Source: Danio rerio
Lineage: Eukaryota; Chordata; Actinopteri; Cypriniformes; Danionidae
DNA length: 64,000 nucleotides
Assembly: GCF_049306965.1 (NCBI RefSeq)
Contig: NC_133200.1
Location: forward strand, 11,741,001 to 11,805,000
Direction of reading: 5' to 3'
The translations under genes were made by a program, and so were the position numbers. The notes under the pieces are model-generated. The model searched no databases, was not told where the DNA came from, and saw nothing but the letters and a program-made list of their open reading frames with translations. The first letter of the stretch is position 1. The number at the start of each line of letters is the position of its first letter. Below, in pieces: positions 13,601 to 25,500 of this stretch.

Positions 13601-15900
13601 TGAACCAATAACAGTTGAAAACTTGCTGGGTTATTGAGATTTTGTAATGAGAAAGGACTTCATTTTAAGAAAAGTATACCATCTTTATTAAATAACTGAC
13701 TAAACAAATAATTTTGCTGTCAAACCAATTAAGAAAAGAGATTTGCATTTGTATGAACTGTCTATTATTCCAAAATAACAACAATGTAGGGAGAAATCAT
13801 GCTTATAGATTAATGACCATGATGAGCACTTGTTTGTGGAAGGCAGATAGCTTAACTGGAGTTTTGTCTATATTATAATTACTCATCAAAAAAAAACTAA
13901 GACCACCAGTCTTTGATAAAACATGATCATCTCCGCTTTGAAGTGCATACAGCATACGAATGTACTCCTGCATATAACTTGAAACGACATTCAACCCCTC
14001 TAATAATGTCATCCATGATTTTCTCTGTCCCGCGTCTTTCGGGAGATCGTGGTCATTAAAGTATGGGTGTCGTTTTTGAGTTGGAGCAGCTGGGAACGCA
14101 GCAATCACAGCGATGAGATGACCCTGCCATTCTTTCTTGCTCCGTCGCATTGAAACCGGATGTTGTGGGACGCTGCTTCGCTTACCGGAACCAGGAAGTG
14201 TGAAAAAGGCCTATTATGGACCTTTCAGGTACAAACATGTACCTTTTGAAATGGTACAGCCCCAGTGACAGCTCCTGTACCTTAATTTTTGAGAGTGTAG
14301 TGATAGTAGATCAGGGTATATGCTATTTTGGAGTTCTGTATAGAAGATACAAATAAGTATATTACAAATTATTAGGTGCAACATTTTGTGTCATATATAT
14401 ATATATTACAAAGTGTAAACATTGTAATGAAACATTTTATATATTTTTTCAAATATATATATTTTGCAGGCCCTCACTCTTTAATGTTGCTTGCCACGTA
14501 CATTAAAGGACAAACACCCTTTCCTGAGTTTAGCTATGTGCTGATGTTGGATGATGTTAGCACTCTTTATTATAATGGTGAAACCAAAACTTACGTTCCA
14601 AGAGGAAACACAACAGCTGAAGACGATGTGTTTGAGACAAACGTTCTCCTCAAAATCAGTAATAACATTCAGTTATCTTTCATGGAGAAATGGGTCGTAG
14701 GAACAAACAATATAAATAAAACTCATGGTAAGTATCACAATATTATATCTATTATAAAATTTTAATAACTTTTCTTGTTTTTTTTTTGCCTTAAACTTCC
14801 ATTTCTCCATTGAAGGAGTTCTTGTTCTTCAGAGGCTGGTTGTTTGTGATCTTAAAGATGATGGTGAACCAGGAAAAATGATCACACGAGATGCTTTCAG
14901 AGGATCTACCACAGATGAATTGCAATATTTTGACAAGACGTTTACATACCAGGGTACTTTAAATGTCTCGGATAACCTGCTAAAAATCCATCTTGAAGCC
15001 AGCAAGAGGAATCATGAATATTTATACCAACCCTACTGCATTAAAACACTCAAGGGTTACCTTAAAAAACGGACGAATCAAGTCAACAGAAAAGGTCAAA
15101 CTAGGATTTACTTTCAGCTTTTTCCAGGTCACTGTGTACTGAAATTAAAGGATCTGTTTCTGTTGCATTTTTATCAACAGTTAAGCCTCAAGTCAGACTC
15201 ATTCAGAAAGCCTCAGATCTTGGATGGTTTGTTGTGAGTTGTTTGGCGACAGGATTTTACCCTCGTCACATCAACCTGACCCTGTTGAGAGATGGACAGC
15301 CTGTATCTGATCATGAGCTCACTGGAGGAGATCTGCTGCCCAATGGAGACGGGACGTACCAGATGAGGAAGAGTCTGGAGATCAGAGCAGAAGAGAGAGA
15401 GAAACACAAATACTCCTGCTCTGTTAAACACCTCAGTCTAGACAATAAACTAGATGTTGATTTGGGTTATAAAATCTTCATTATAGTCCACAATATAACA
15501 ATAAAAATCAATATTTAAAGTTAATCTCTCAGTTTGTGGTTCTTGTTGCAGACTTTGATCATGGTGAACCATTTAAATCACTGATTCCTTCAGTTCTGGT
15601 GGTTTCAACTCTTATGTTGGTGTTTGGAGTTGCAGCTGCTGTAATTGCAAGGAAAAGACGATGTTCAGGTACAACAGGAACCAAAATGTAAAAGTAACTA
15701 ATCAACATGTTTTCTAACAAACAATCTTCTGTTTGAGTTTTAGATTCCATTAAGAGTGGATATGCTTCTGCTTCAAGTAAGTACTTTACAGTACTCAATA
15801 ACTATATGAATTATTGTACGTTTAGAGTTCTTCATTACACATTTAATAATACTTTTAATTTTCAGCATTTGAGGAGAGTATGGACATGTCACTCAAATGA
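10695..15900 (+). CDS. MHC class I-like heavy chain, gene B
   Basis: This is a predicted cell-surface class I heavy chain of 352 residues; beta2-microglobulin partnership is family knowledge only. Exons: 10695-10746 (leader MNNILFFLISLPIAAPK), 14470-14727 (alpha1), 14816-15094 (alpha2), 15181-15465 (alpha3), 15552-15668 (stalk and transmembrane), 15744-15776, 15866-15900. All junctions are phase 1 and the frame is open throughout. Alpha1 ends with an NKT glycosylation site at the classical Asn86 position and has a second, NTT. Alpha2 keeps the cysteine pair (VVCDL and PYCIK). Alpha3 has the Ig cysteines in SCLATGFYPR and YSCSVKH. The membrane segment ([19 protein letters not shown]) is followed by ARKRR and a tail with KSGYASAS. 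Two donors are weak (GTCAAA after alpha2, GTTATA after alpha3). Position 7 is not Tyr, so it is probably non-classical. Poly(A) signal at 16216. Confidence 0.87.
10906..11427. mobile_element. Tc1/mariner-type non-autonomous element (intron 1 of B)
   Basis: The ends read cagttgaagtcagaattt and, reversed, cagttaaagtcagaatta, both next to TA. The internal sequence (tttcccaaatgatgtttaac, ggagaaagtcttatttg) is a repeat I recognise as abundant in zebrafish. There is no transposase. Related pieces occur at 44490-44795 and 52494-52680. Confidence 0.75.
12790..13960 (-). mobile_element. LINE (L1/Tx1-like) ORF2 C-terminal remnant
   Basis: On the minus strand the conceptual peptides match, from memory, the region after the reverse transcriptase of L1-type ORF2. 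They are SNYNIDKTPVKLSAFHKQVL at the upstream end (about 13840-13900), then KLIHRFYPAKHCLQKFKSGI (13260-13320) and FVILLTKLYIHTYKF (about 13000-13070). The order fits a single element read from 13960 down to 12790. Several frame changes separate the pieces and no reverse-transcriptase core is present, so it is a 5'-truncated dead copy. Confidence 0.6.
14010..14150 (-). other. Unclassified coding remnant in the long-TIR element
   Basis: The minus-strand reading begins MRRSKKEWQGH and includes HDLPKDAGQRKSWM, which has the shape of the FP-K---RK-W stretch of THAP-type DNA-binding domains. The expected C2CH cysteines are not seen in this frame. It could be the start of the original transposase of the surrounding element, or chance. 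Confidence 0.2.
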
Positions 15901-16261
15901 ATGGAGGAATGTCTTAAGATGGCAGAAAATATATATTCTGGCATTGTCTTTTTTATTTCCGTACAAGAAAGTATTCTCTCTTTTTTCCACAATTATCGTA
16001 AATTGTAATTATTTTAATTTATGTAACTATCATTAGGTGCACGAGGCCTAATGTCAATACAATGTCATCAAGAGTTGTTGATCTGATGTAAAGTTGTTGA
16101 ACAGTTTCAGACAATTGTAGATAATTATTTTAGACTGTTATTACACTCCTGTTTTCATTTAATAATTTTTATAGTGTCTGTGTATATCATCCCTTAATAT
16201 ATTTTATTATTTTGAAATAAAATATATGCAAATATAAAAGTTAAATTTAGACAGTACTGGG
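15901..16261 (+). other. 3' untranslated region of gene B
   Basis: Non-coding AT-rich sequence follows the stop and contains an AATAAA at 16216-16221. Its first 25 bases match the same position after pseudogene D, then the similarity falls abruptly. Confidence 0.6.
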
Positions 16262-16830
16262 GTAAATATTAGAGATGCACCGACATAGATTTTTTGGCCG
16301 ACAATTACAAATATTTAAAATTTTATATTTTTATACAGCAAACTTCATAAAAGCTGAAACTCAGCTCTTTTGAACTGAATAGCCTATACTCAAAGCAAAA
16401 AAGCTATGATTTCAAAATTGCAAGGTGATTATATGGACCTATATTCACGATTTCACATAAATCAGCATGCAAAAAATACATAATTTTATTTTCTTCATAG
16501 CAAATGAACATGCAAATTGACTGTTGCATAAAATTAAAAAGGTTGAATAACAAAATGGGATTTAATCAACAAACAAGTTAAATATATTTTAAACAAATTT
16601 AAAATGAAAGAGCTAAGGACTAAAACTTTTTTTGACAGTTCAGATCTGCGCGGGACTAAATTTTGAATCCCGCTCCCGCCCGCACCCGCCAGGTTTTAGC
16701 CCGAACCCGACCGCTCCCGCTTATATTAAGAATTTGTTGTCCCGTTTTCAACAATTCCCGCTAAAAAGCGGGGGAGAACAAAACCGAAAATCACCCAGCT
16801 ATACAGTCCAGACAGCCAAGCTGTCTGTAG

Positions 16831-16831
<1 letters not shown>

Positions 16832-16883
<52 letters not shown>
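16832..16883. repeat. (AC)n microsatellite
   Basis: An uninterrupted run of about 25 AC dinucleotides. Confidence 0.97.
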
Positions 16884-16888
<5 letters not shown>

Positions 16889-16967
16889 CTCTCTCTCTCT
16901 CATAGGCGCGCGCGTGCACTAACATACACACAAGCACCAAGCAGACACACAGGCGTTTGCTGTTATA

Positions 16968-17193
16968 TCAACTCAAAGGGTTGTAATACCATGTATCAAG
17001 TACCAATCTAATACCAAAAGGTTTTATATAAAGGTATATAAATACTGAGTCGGGCCAGCTCCGGGCCGCAGTGCACATTACTCTCAGGAGTAACATCTGG
17101 CCCGAGTCCGGCAGCCGGAGCCGGGCCAAGTTGTAAGTCTCCGGCAGGCGAGAATCTAGCCGGAACTGGCCCGAGTGTATTTTTCTATCTGGG
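16968..17193. mobile_element. Partial copy of the CCCAGATAGCA-type element (right end only)
   Basis: This stretch runs parallel to 21868-22091. Both contain aactcaaagggttgta, ataaaggtatataa, gccagctccgggccgcag, ccggcaggcg(a/g)gaatctagccgg and the terminal ctatctggg. It splits a local repeat unit (aaagctctctctctc ... agcaccaag) found on both sides, showing an independent insertion or a rearranged copy. Confidence 0.6.
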
Positions 17194-18089
17194 AAAGCTC
17201 TCTCTCTCTCTTTCATTCGCGCGCGCACTAACATACAAACACACAAGCACCAAGTACACACACAGGCAAAGCTTTCCCTCTCTCTCATTCGCATTGCAAT
17301 ATCCGCGATATTGCTTGACAGCCTGCTCCCGTCCCAAAATAAACCCGTTACCGACCGCTCCCGCGATTTATTCAGAAATTTATGCAGACCTCTAATGCAG
17401 ACCTCTAGTTCAGAGCCACTGTACAAGTGAAAAGCTAGATACAGAATGTTTTATTTTAGAAAATGCGACATAAATTCACCCTATTTGGCATTTTAGATTA
17501 TTTTGAACACATGTAGCATCAACTCTTCTATGTTCGTTCTTGCTGTCAATCACGGGGAAAATGATCGATGAAAAGTTTATGATAAACCGCTGTGAGGGCG
17601 CAGATTTGCCCTTGGAGTCAGATTTTGATACAAACCTGATCATTGAGCTCAGATGACTTTATGACAAACACAGAGCAGAATATAAAGACAGAATGTGTGG
17701 CCCGTATGCTGGATTCAGTGACCAGTGCACGTAGGCTCTCCCCTGCTGATCTATGAAGGCTCAAGGCTATCAGATCTATGTGTGTGCACGCGCAGTGACA
17801 GCTCTCACGCACGCTCGTTATAATCAATATGAATATGCCGATCAAACTGAATACAATCTTACATCAACAACACATGGCAAGCAAAGCGTTGATAATAACA
17901 AGTAATCATATTAGATCACAAACAGCCCGACAAGTTTTTGTTTAGCACGTGTGCAGGTCAGTTTGGTGTGTGTGTGTGTGTATGTGTGTGTGTGAAGAGA
18001 AGAGGGAGAGACAGAAAAGAGGAGCGTTTTTTTCGCAATGAGACCAAGTTACACGTGTCTTCGTTCATTCACCGGCTGCAACTAAAAGA

Positions 18090-21000
18090 CCCAGATAGCA
18101 GGCAGTAATTGGCCCGAGCTCGGCTCCGACTCGGCGCCTCCGGCTCCGACTCGGCATTGGCGAGTATTATCCAGCCCGAGTCTGGCCCGCAGCTCGCTCC
18201 CGCACATGCGTTTGGGATGCGGCTGTTAAGCACTGGCCCGATTCCGGTCAACCACATCTGGCACATCTGTCTGTAGAGTCCGGGCCGCTTCTGGCAAGGA
18301 CTCGGCATGGACTCGGCTTGTTTAACTGATGACAACCGTAAAATCTCCTGATCCAAACTCCAATCCAGGTGGTGGCGGTAAAGCTCCAAAAAGCAGGTTG
18401 CCAACCGCCACGAAGATTACAAGAAGAAAAAGAAGTTTGTTTTTAACATTGGATTCCGGTCAGAAAGGTAAGGTTTTTACTGTTTGTATCATGTATACTA
18501 TGCAAATTTATTGCTTAAAACATTTTTCACAGTGTTAGGTTGTAACAGTGTGTAGTATATTAAAACGATTTCATACGAAATGCAACTTGTTGTGAAGAAA
18601 CACGACTGAAGCTAATTGCTATACAAATGGGAGAAAGTGCCTGTTCCTTTGTTAGGTTGAAACAGTGTTTAGTACCTGAAAACTATTTAAATTATTTTAA
18701 AGAAAAATGACTAAAAACGAATTGGTGTGTATGCTAGTTTCTGTAGACGAATCTGTTAACACTAACATGTGCTTTTAACTTCTGAGTTAACTAAACATTA
18801 TAAAGTACCGCGAGTGTTGAAAAAAATAAATTTACAGGCGTGTACTTATCCAAAAGTATTATGTGATTGTGTAAATAAAACTGAATCGTTTTGGATTCAT
18901 ACAATATTATTGTTTAACTTGTTTATCACGAAAAGTGATCGAAACCCGACACTGTTTACTATTGTCTTTAAATTATCTAAGAGAAATATATTAGTGTGTG
19001 CTTTAATTCATATGTGTTAGCCTATGTGAATCAATTATATCTTATGTTCAAACTGTAATTTGCGCATGTAAAACTGAAAGCAGATTTTGATGGGTTTTTT
19101 TTTTTTTTTGGTTATTGACAGTTATAAATTCTGATTTGAATGAATAGGTAACAATATTTTTTCGGTTAAGTCTTATTATTCCTGTTTAACAAAGGTTTGT
19201 GAGGTCATTTTGCAGCACATCACAGAGACAAAAGATGCCAATGGCACGCTCTTATGAACATGTGGATAGGCATGTGATAGTTGGGTGCCTAAAGTCCGTT
19301 AAAAACTGTAAACTGCTGATACATTTTCAACATACTTGAGCTTTTCAGACTTTACTAATTGCTTCACAAACGGCAGAAATGGTTTATTGTTATTAGCTAT
19401 CATCATCATCAAACATTTTCCACAATGGTAGGTTAACAGTGTTTAGTAACTCACAACTATCTGATCCAAAACGTTTCTTATTTTAAAGAAACATGACTGA
19501 TTGACTTAATCTTCTTTCCTATTGGTTTCATAAACTGGTTTGTGCATTGTGTCCCAAAGTGAATAGAACATTTACTGTTATTGGCTTTCATCTGACTCAA
19601 AGTAAATCAAAAGAATCTGTATTCATCCAGTAATGTCTAGGTTTTAAATAGAATTTTGGTCTTATGCTAATTGGGTATAATATATTTCAAGCTTTTTCTG
19701 AAAAGTCATTATTAATGTTTATATTGATTCTAGTGAAGATAAACATTTGTATAAAATGTTGTATGTTTGTTTGTTTGACAGTCCACAACAAGATCCTTTA
19801 GCAAGATCAAACACGCTTGGCACAGAAGAGGTCAGTATATGCAAGTCATGGCTGAAATCATGCATGTGCTTAGCCATCTTACAAATCTGTGTCTAAGATT
19901 CATAAGGCTGACACTCTGCATGAATCTCTGAATAAATCTTGTGCAACCTTCAGGGTGCTGATTATTTACAGCATAGGTATTAAAACCATTAATTAACTTC
20001 GATAGTATTTCAGAATTTTAACTTTTCTTAGGGGGAGATTAACAACAATGTGATGTTTTATTATAGAAACATCCAAAAGCAACTGTGATGTCTGACTGGC
20101 ATACAGATGAGGACGATGATTGCCCGTCATCCAGCTAAAGAATCAAACAGGTTTGTTTGCAATTATTTTGAACACATACTGTCAACATTATTTCGTGGAT
20201 CTATTACAACCTGTGGGTTTGGACCTGGCACTATACTAAAATGATGTTTTGTTTTGTTAATGTATCTGATCATGGTACATAAGGCACAACTATAGTGACA
20301 GTGATGAAGAAAAATTATTTAAAACAAGGAGGCTCGAAAAAAAAGCAGATATGAAGATTTCAGGAATCGATGCAGCACCACAAGTATCATCACCACTAAA
20401 ATTCTTAAGACCACCATCAAGATGCACGAATGCTGAACATTCCAATATGGCTATGAACATTTACAGTCCTTGTTCCAGTGCAGTTGGAGATCAAGACAGA
20501 ACTTGTTGCAACTCGTCATGTCTTTGTAAGAATTGAAGACATCACTTAATTTGTTAAGGTTTAATGCAGCTAGAAAGTAAAGATCAACTAGAGAATATCA
20601 GCAGTGTCTAACCCACTGCTGTATTTACACAAGTTGTATGAGAATAAGCTACAGGTTGATTTATACTGATTCCTTATTTTTCTTTTTTAGCACGACTGAC
20701 TGAAGTTTTAAAATCATGTGACGTCATAAAGCAGCAGCTGGGCCTGATTCTCACAGCAAATAAAACAGACGTGATGAAATTCTAGATGTAAACACATTTG
20801 ACCTTCATTTGTCCAATTTGATATGGAAAAACTTGAAAATCAACTAAAGGAGCAGCCCGAATAAATGAAGAAGCTGGTATGTTCAAGCTCTTGCTTATTT
20901 TTAAAGTGTTTTAAGTTTATTTATTTATTTATTTGTTTATTTATTTATTTATTTTTGCTTCGTAGGTAGCCTACTTTGGAATCATTTCTGTTTTCCATTA

Positions 21001-22091
21001 AGGAAGCAGTTTGGTGTAGCCTGGTAAAACTTTTGGCTAACTCCTTGTCTAAACAAATGAACTGGAGCCAAAATGTGGCCTTTCGTGCACTCACCCTTAG
21101 GACTGTCTAGTATGTAAGTTGGTTTTAAATATACATTTCAATACAATTAGGGGCTGTTCCATCTATGTATTTCTTTGAATCATTAACCAGAGGAACAAAA
21201 AAAATCTATATATAGTCCCATTTAGGTTGTACTTATGTGACCAAGCATGTTTCTTTTTTCCTTTTTTTTTTGTACTTGTTCACTACTAATTATCTGTTTA
21301 TCTTTTAATCACAGATACAGTGCGGACAAATGTCCATACCACACCACTGATAAAAAAGTGGAAAATGCATTACAAGGTGGCTACAACTTCCTCTATCCCT
21401 GTCAGGAGCAAGGAAGAAGAGAGCTCTATATACACACACACACACACATTATATATATATTATATGTACATTATATATACATTATATGTATTTGTAAGAT
21501 GTTTCTTGCTATATCTTAAATTGGTTTCTATATTCATGTTTTTATAAAATTTAGCTGTTTTAAGATGTGTCTTGTACAATTTTTTTTATTCAAGTCTATT
21601 AGGTGTGCACTGTGCAGTTTTAGTGTTCTTTGAATCTTCCTGCGTGTCTTACTTGTGTAGTTTTATTGTTTTTATATTGATGTTCTTGTGCACTACAAAA
21701 TAATTTATTAAATTTTAGTATTATTTGTTTCTGGCAATCAATAAACATTTATCATTTATTTATTTTGTCCTTTTATTATTTTTGTCATAGGATATATATG
21801 CTGTTTGAATTTTATTCAAAGGTTAAATGCAGTGCCTACACTTTGTGTTTACATTATAGCCTGCGTTTGCTGCTACAACTCAAAGGGTTGTATTATAAAG
21901 GTATATAAAAAAGGTATATAAAAACTTAGTCGCGCCAGCTCCGGGCCGCAGCACACATGGCGCGGATGTGGCAGCGTCGGCTCGCTTACGGCCGCCGCAA
22001 CTGGCCAGATTGACGGAGTCGGGCAGAGTGGTAAGTCTCCGGCAGGCGGGAATCTAGCCGGATCTGGCCAGAGTGTATTTTGCTATCTGGG
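18090..22091 (+). mobile_element. Gene-bearing DNA transposon with CCCAGATAGCA termini
   Basis: The element starts CCCAGATAGCA and ends TGCTATCTGGG, a perfect 11-bp inverted repeat, with GC-rich, imperfectly matching subterminal sequence. Between lies an AT-rich region with intron-like spacing and short coding blocks: 18329-18470, 19781-19828, 20067-20135, about 20281-20536, 20690-20880, 21000-21110 and 21315-21420, several bounded by AG/GT. From memory, the last three blocks resemble a DUF4806-type transposon protein. The assignment is tentative, and stops within the blocks indicate a dead copy. Confidence 0.5.
20690..21420 (+). pseudogene. DUF4806-like transposon protein remnant
   Basis: A first block (20690-20785) reads LTEVLKSCDVIKQQLGLILT. 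A second (about 21012-21110) reads VWCSLVKLLANSLSKQMNWS and then VAFRALTLRTV before a stop. A third (21315-21420) includes TDKKVENALQ. The order and the pattern (nonpolar helix, Leu-Leu-x-Asn-x-Leu, Asn-Trp, Phe-x-x-Leu-x-Leu) fit my memory of DUF4806 proteins found in aquatic-animal transposons. In-frame stops show it is not functional. Whether this protein is the transposase or an accessory gene is unknown. Confidence 0.4.
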
Positions 22092-22597
22092 GAGTTCACT
22101 CCGAAACTAATATTATTCGGCCCTGGAGTAATAAGTGAAACTCCCATGCTATCTCTAATACAACAAAGAGACAGAGCAAAAAAGGCTTACATATGTAATA
22201 TTTTTTCCTGAGGCCATTTGAAGCTAAATACACAATGACACTCAATCAAACATATCTACAATAATAAGGAACATGCTTACTTACTGAGTTTTAACGCACA
22301 GCAATACCACGTGGAGAAAGGACGGACTTTGAAGAAATAATCAGTGTGAGGAGAGCTCCATTAGAGTGCACTGGGCTAGTCTGAACATGTTCCACCCACG
22401 CGTGTGTGGCACGCAGATCTGTACAATTACCTAATTTATCGACTTAAAGATATCGCCCTAATTTAGACATCGGATCGATAATGATAATCTTAAAAATAGC
22501 ATTTATAGGCAGATAACGATATGGCCGCCGATATATAGTGCATCCCTAGTAAATATTTATACATTTGTCGGCACTAAGAATGCTCCGTTTACTAAAC

Positions 22598-25500
22598 TAA
22601 CCCTCATTTCCCGAGGGGGGAACGGAAATGCTATGTGGAAAAAAACTTCCACTATGGGGATTTCGTTTAGAAAGCCAATTGTCTAAAAGAGTATGTAAAC
22701 AGGCCATTAAAATGCCAATCAGTTGGCAGCATCAACTTGCGCAGCTCATTGCAATCAATTTGGCAATATAAGCATAGTGAGAGCAAGGCTGAGGCATCCT
22801 TTTTTAGCTGAAGAGACTTTCACCTCAACAGCTAAGGAGCAATCATTGTAGCGAAGGAAAATAGCATTTCCGTTCCTAAGTTACTAAGTAACTAAGTTAC
22901 TTTAGTAACCTGACCATTCCACTTCGCAAGGGGAACTTCAATGCTATGTAGAAATAACTTCCACTATGGGGTAATTTATGGAAAACGCCATAATTATTGA
23001 ACCTTCGCCCCCGATGAGAGGTTTGCCAGGCAAAAGAGTGTGTGAGCGCACCTGCATCACCAGAGGCGCGCTCTACCAACATTTCAACAAAAGATTTACT
23101 GATTTAGTTAAAATTTTTGGGAGCCGCAAGCGTCTAGATAATTCTAAGATTTAAATAAAACAGTACATTGGGAAAGCGTGCAGTCCCAAGGAGGATTGTG
23201 CAGAGGCCACCTGCTACCGAAGTGGGGAGATATGGTGGCAAAAGAGCATATGGATTAGCCCTGAGAATGGGGAGTATGCATATGAATATAAAATGGTTAG
23301 CGGTGAGGGAAGACACGTGTCCGCCTGTGAAGGGGGGACTGCACCGTGGCTGTATAAGCATATGGGATCGCCTAGTGGGGATCGCGCATAGCAGGCACCT
23401 ATACCCAGAATGCGGGCTGACCAGCGAGCAGACCTACAACGTAACAGGCCAGCATCTCACTCCTCTGCTGAGTCAAATGCCAGGGGCCTCGGAGGAATCT
23501 CTGCAGGGCTCGCCTAAGCGGGGAACTTTGCTGACAGAGTGAATAAACACACAGATCTCCGTGTTAGGGAGAATGGTGCAGCAAGCGTGTTACAACACCT
23601 TCACCGAGTTGTTTCATCAATCACCAAGGGTTACCTAATACCTTTGAGGAAACCGGCTCCACCCGCAGATTATAAAACCTTGCATATGTGTTAGGTGTCG
23701 CCCAGCCCACAGCTCTGCAGATATCTGTTAGAGAGGTGCCGCGTGCATGCGCCTAGACACATGCGAAGCTCCAAGTGGAGTGCACACAAATTCCTGGTGG
23801 ACACGGCTCGCCCTGGCTTTGGTAAGCGAGGGAGATGGCATTCACTATCCAGTTGGCCAACCTCTGTTTAGATTCGGCACTTCCCTTCTGCCGACGACAA
23901 TAACAGATGAAGAGCTGCTCAGAAAGCTCTGTGTGTGGCCCAGATAGTTTCGCAAAGCGTGACTGGACAAAGTAATAAAAAGGGCTGGGTCTGCCTCCTC
24001 CGGGGCAGCGCTTGCAGGCTCACTACTTGGTCCTTAAATGGTGTGGTAGGAACCTTGGGCACATATCCAGGCCGGGGTCTCAGGACAACGTAAGAGTAGG
24101 CCGGGCCAAATTCCAGGCACAAGTCACTGACCGAAAATGCCTCCAGGCCCTTGCCCCTCCTAATCGATGTCAACATGATCAGCAGAGCTGTCTTTAGGGA
24201 CAGAAATTTAAAGATACCAAGTCAAGTGATTCGAATGGTTCTGTATGTGAGAATGAGGGCAAGATCCCAAGAGGGCATGAGAGTGGGGTAGGGGATTTAT
24301 TCGCCAAACACTTCTAAGGAAGCGGATGATGAGGTTATGCCTTCCCATGGTGCCGCCAGTCACCGAGTCATGGTGAGCAGGGATGGAAGACACGTAACCT
24401 AGAGTGTGGAGGGCGACAGCCTGCTCTCCAGCTTCTCTTGAAGGAAAGAAAGCACAATGCTGATTTGGCAAGTTCGGGGGTCTTCTCTGCGAGAGACACA
24501 CCATTCAGTGAATAGACCACTTCAAGGCATAGGTGCGCCTTGTCGAGGGGGCTCTAGCCTGAGTGATGGTATTAACCACCGCCGTCGGTAGGTTACCTAA
24601 GTCTTCCTCGCGTCTAAGGCACACGTGAAGGTTCTAAATATCTGGGTGCCAGATGGTGCCCTGACCCTGAGAGAGTAGGTACTCTCTCAAAGGGATCTGC
24701 CAGGGGAAGGCCGTCGCGAGGAGGGAGTGTTCTGACATCCAGGTCCGGTTGGGCCAGAGAGGCGCAACTAGCAAGACCTGCTCCTCGTCCCCCCTGACCT
24801 TGCACAGTAACTGCGCGAGCAGGCTCACTGGGGGAAACACATATTTGCGCATGCCCCGAGGCCAGCTGTGGGCCAGTGCAGTGCTGAGACATGCGACAAG
24901 AGTGGATACCCCCTATGTGGTTGATATACGCCACCGTTGCCGTGCGGTCCGTCCTGACCAGCACGTGTTTTTGCTCCAGCACCGGTAAAAAAACGGTGGA
25001 CAGCAAGGTACACTGCCAACAGCTCTAGTCGATTGATATGCCCCTGCAACTGGATTCCTTTCCACAGGCCCGCAGCTGCATGGCTGCAACACATGGCCCC
25101 CCAGCCCATGCTGGAAGCATCTGTGACAGATTAGTGCAGCATAGTGACAGTCACCTGGTGTGTGCCTGCATGTCATGCGTGTCCGGGGACTCGATCATGA
25201 AGCCAGTGCTGAGGACAGCAATCTGCTCTCGCAAGACAGGGGCAGACAGGGGGCTGACCCTGGGGAAATACACACACGTGAACTTAGGGGGCCGTTTCGC
25301 GAACTCTCTTTAATGGACTCATCGCTACAAACGCTGACGTACCAGCAGTGGGGCAATGCAGAGTGGGAGTGCTGATCCGGGAAGCGATGGGGTGCCACGT
25401 AAGAGCAGGAGGCAAGAGATTCACTCTCACCTTGCACCCAAACTCCAGAGAGGGGGCTCGAGGAGTGGGAGAAAGGCCCGTGAGCACTGCATTAACATGC

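Larger units (their letters stand above)
12110..14297. mobile_element. 2.2-kb element with long inverted repeats (intron 1 of B)
   Basis: The left arm (cactcagaaataaaggtaca...) and the reverse complement of the right arm (cactctcaaaaattaaggta...) pair over about 150 bp, including 'caggagctgtcactgggg' and 'cctttttcaca' blocks. Both ends are next to TA. The superfamily is uncertain; a TA target fits Tc1/mariner, while the CACT start resembles CACTA elements. The interior contains a minus-strand LINE remnant, so the transposon acquired or was hit by a LINE. Confidence 0.65.
16270..22548. mobile_element. 6.3-kb hAT insertion with nested elements, downstream of gene B
   Basis: The left end (tagagatgcaccgacat) and the reverse complement of the right end (tagggatgcactatatatcg) form hAT-like termini. 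They are flanked by a perfect 8-bp duplication GTAAATAT (16262-16269 and 22549-22556). No hAT transposase was recognised. Inside are an (AC)n tract, a GC-rich segment with a repeated unit (aagctctctctctc ... acacacaggc), a partial copy of the CCCAGATAGCA family (about 16968-17193) and a larger copy at 18090-22091. Confidence 0.8.

Noticed and set aside
16968-17426. 152-codon minus-strand frame
   Set aside because: It spans simple CT/CA repeats and a GC-rich transposon end, with low-complexity composition.
18329-18538. Host gene start with a Gly-rich N terminus
   Set aside because: It lies inside the CCCAGATAGCA element and ends without a clear continuing exon; more likely the 5' part of the transposon gene or its leader.
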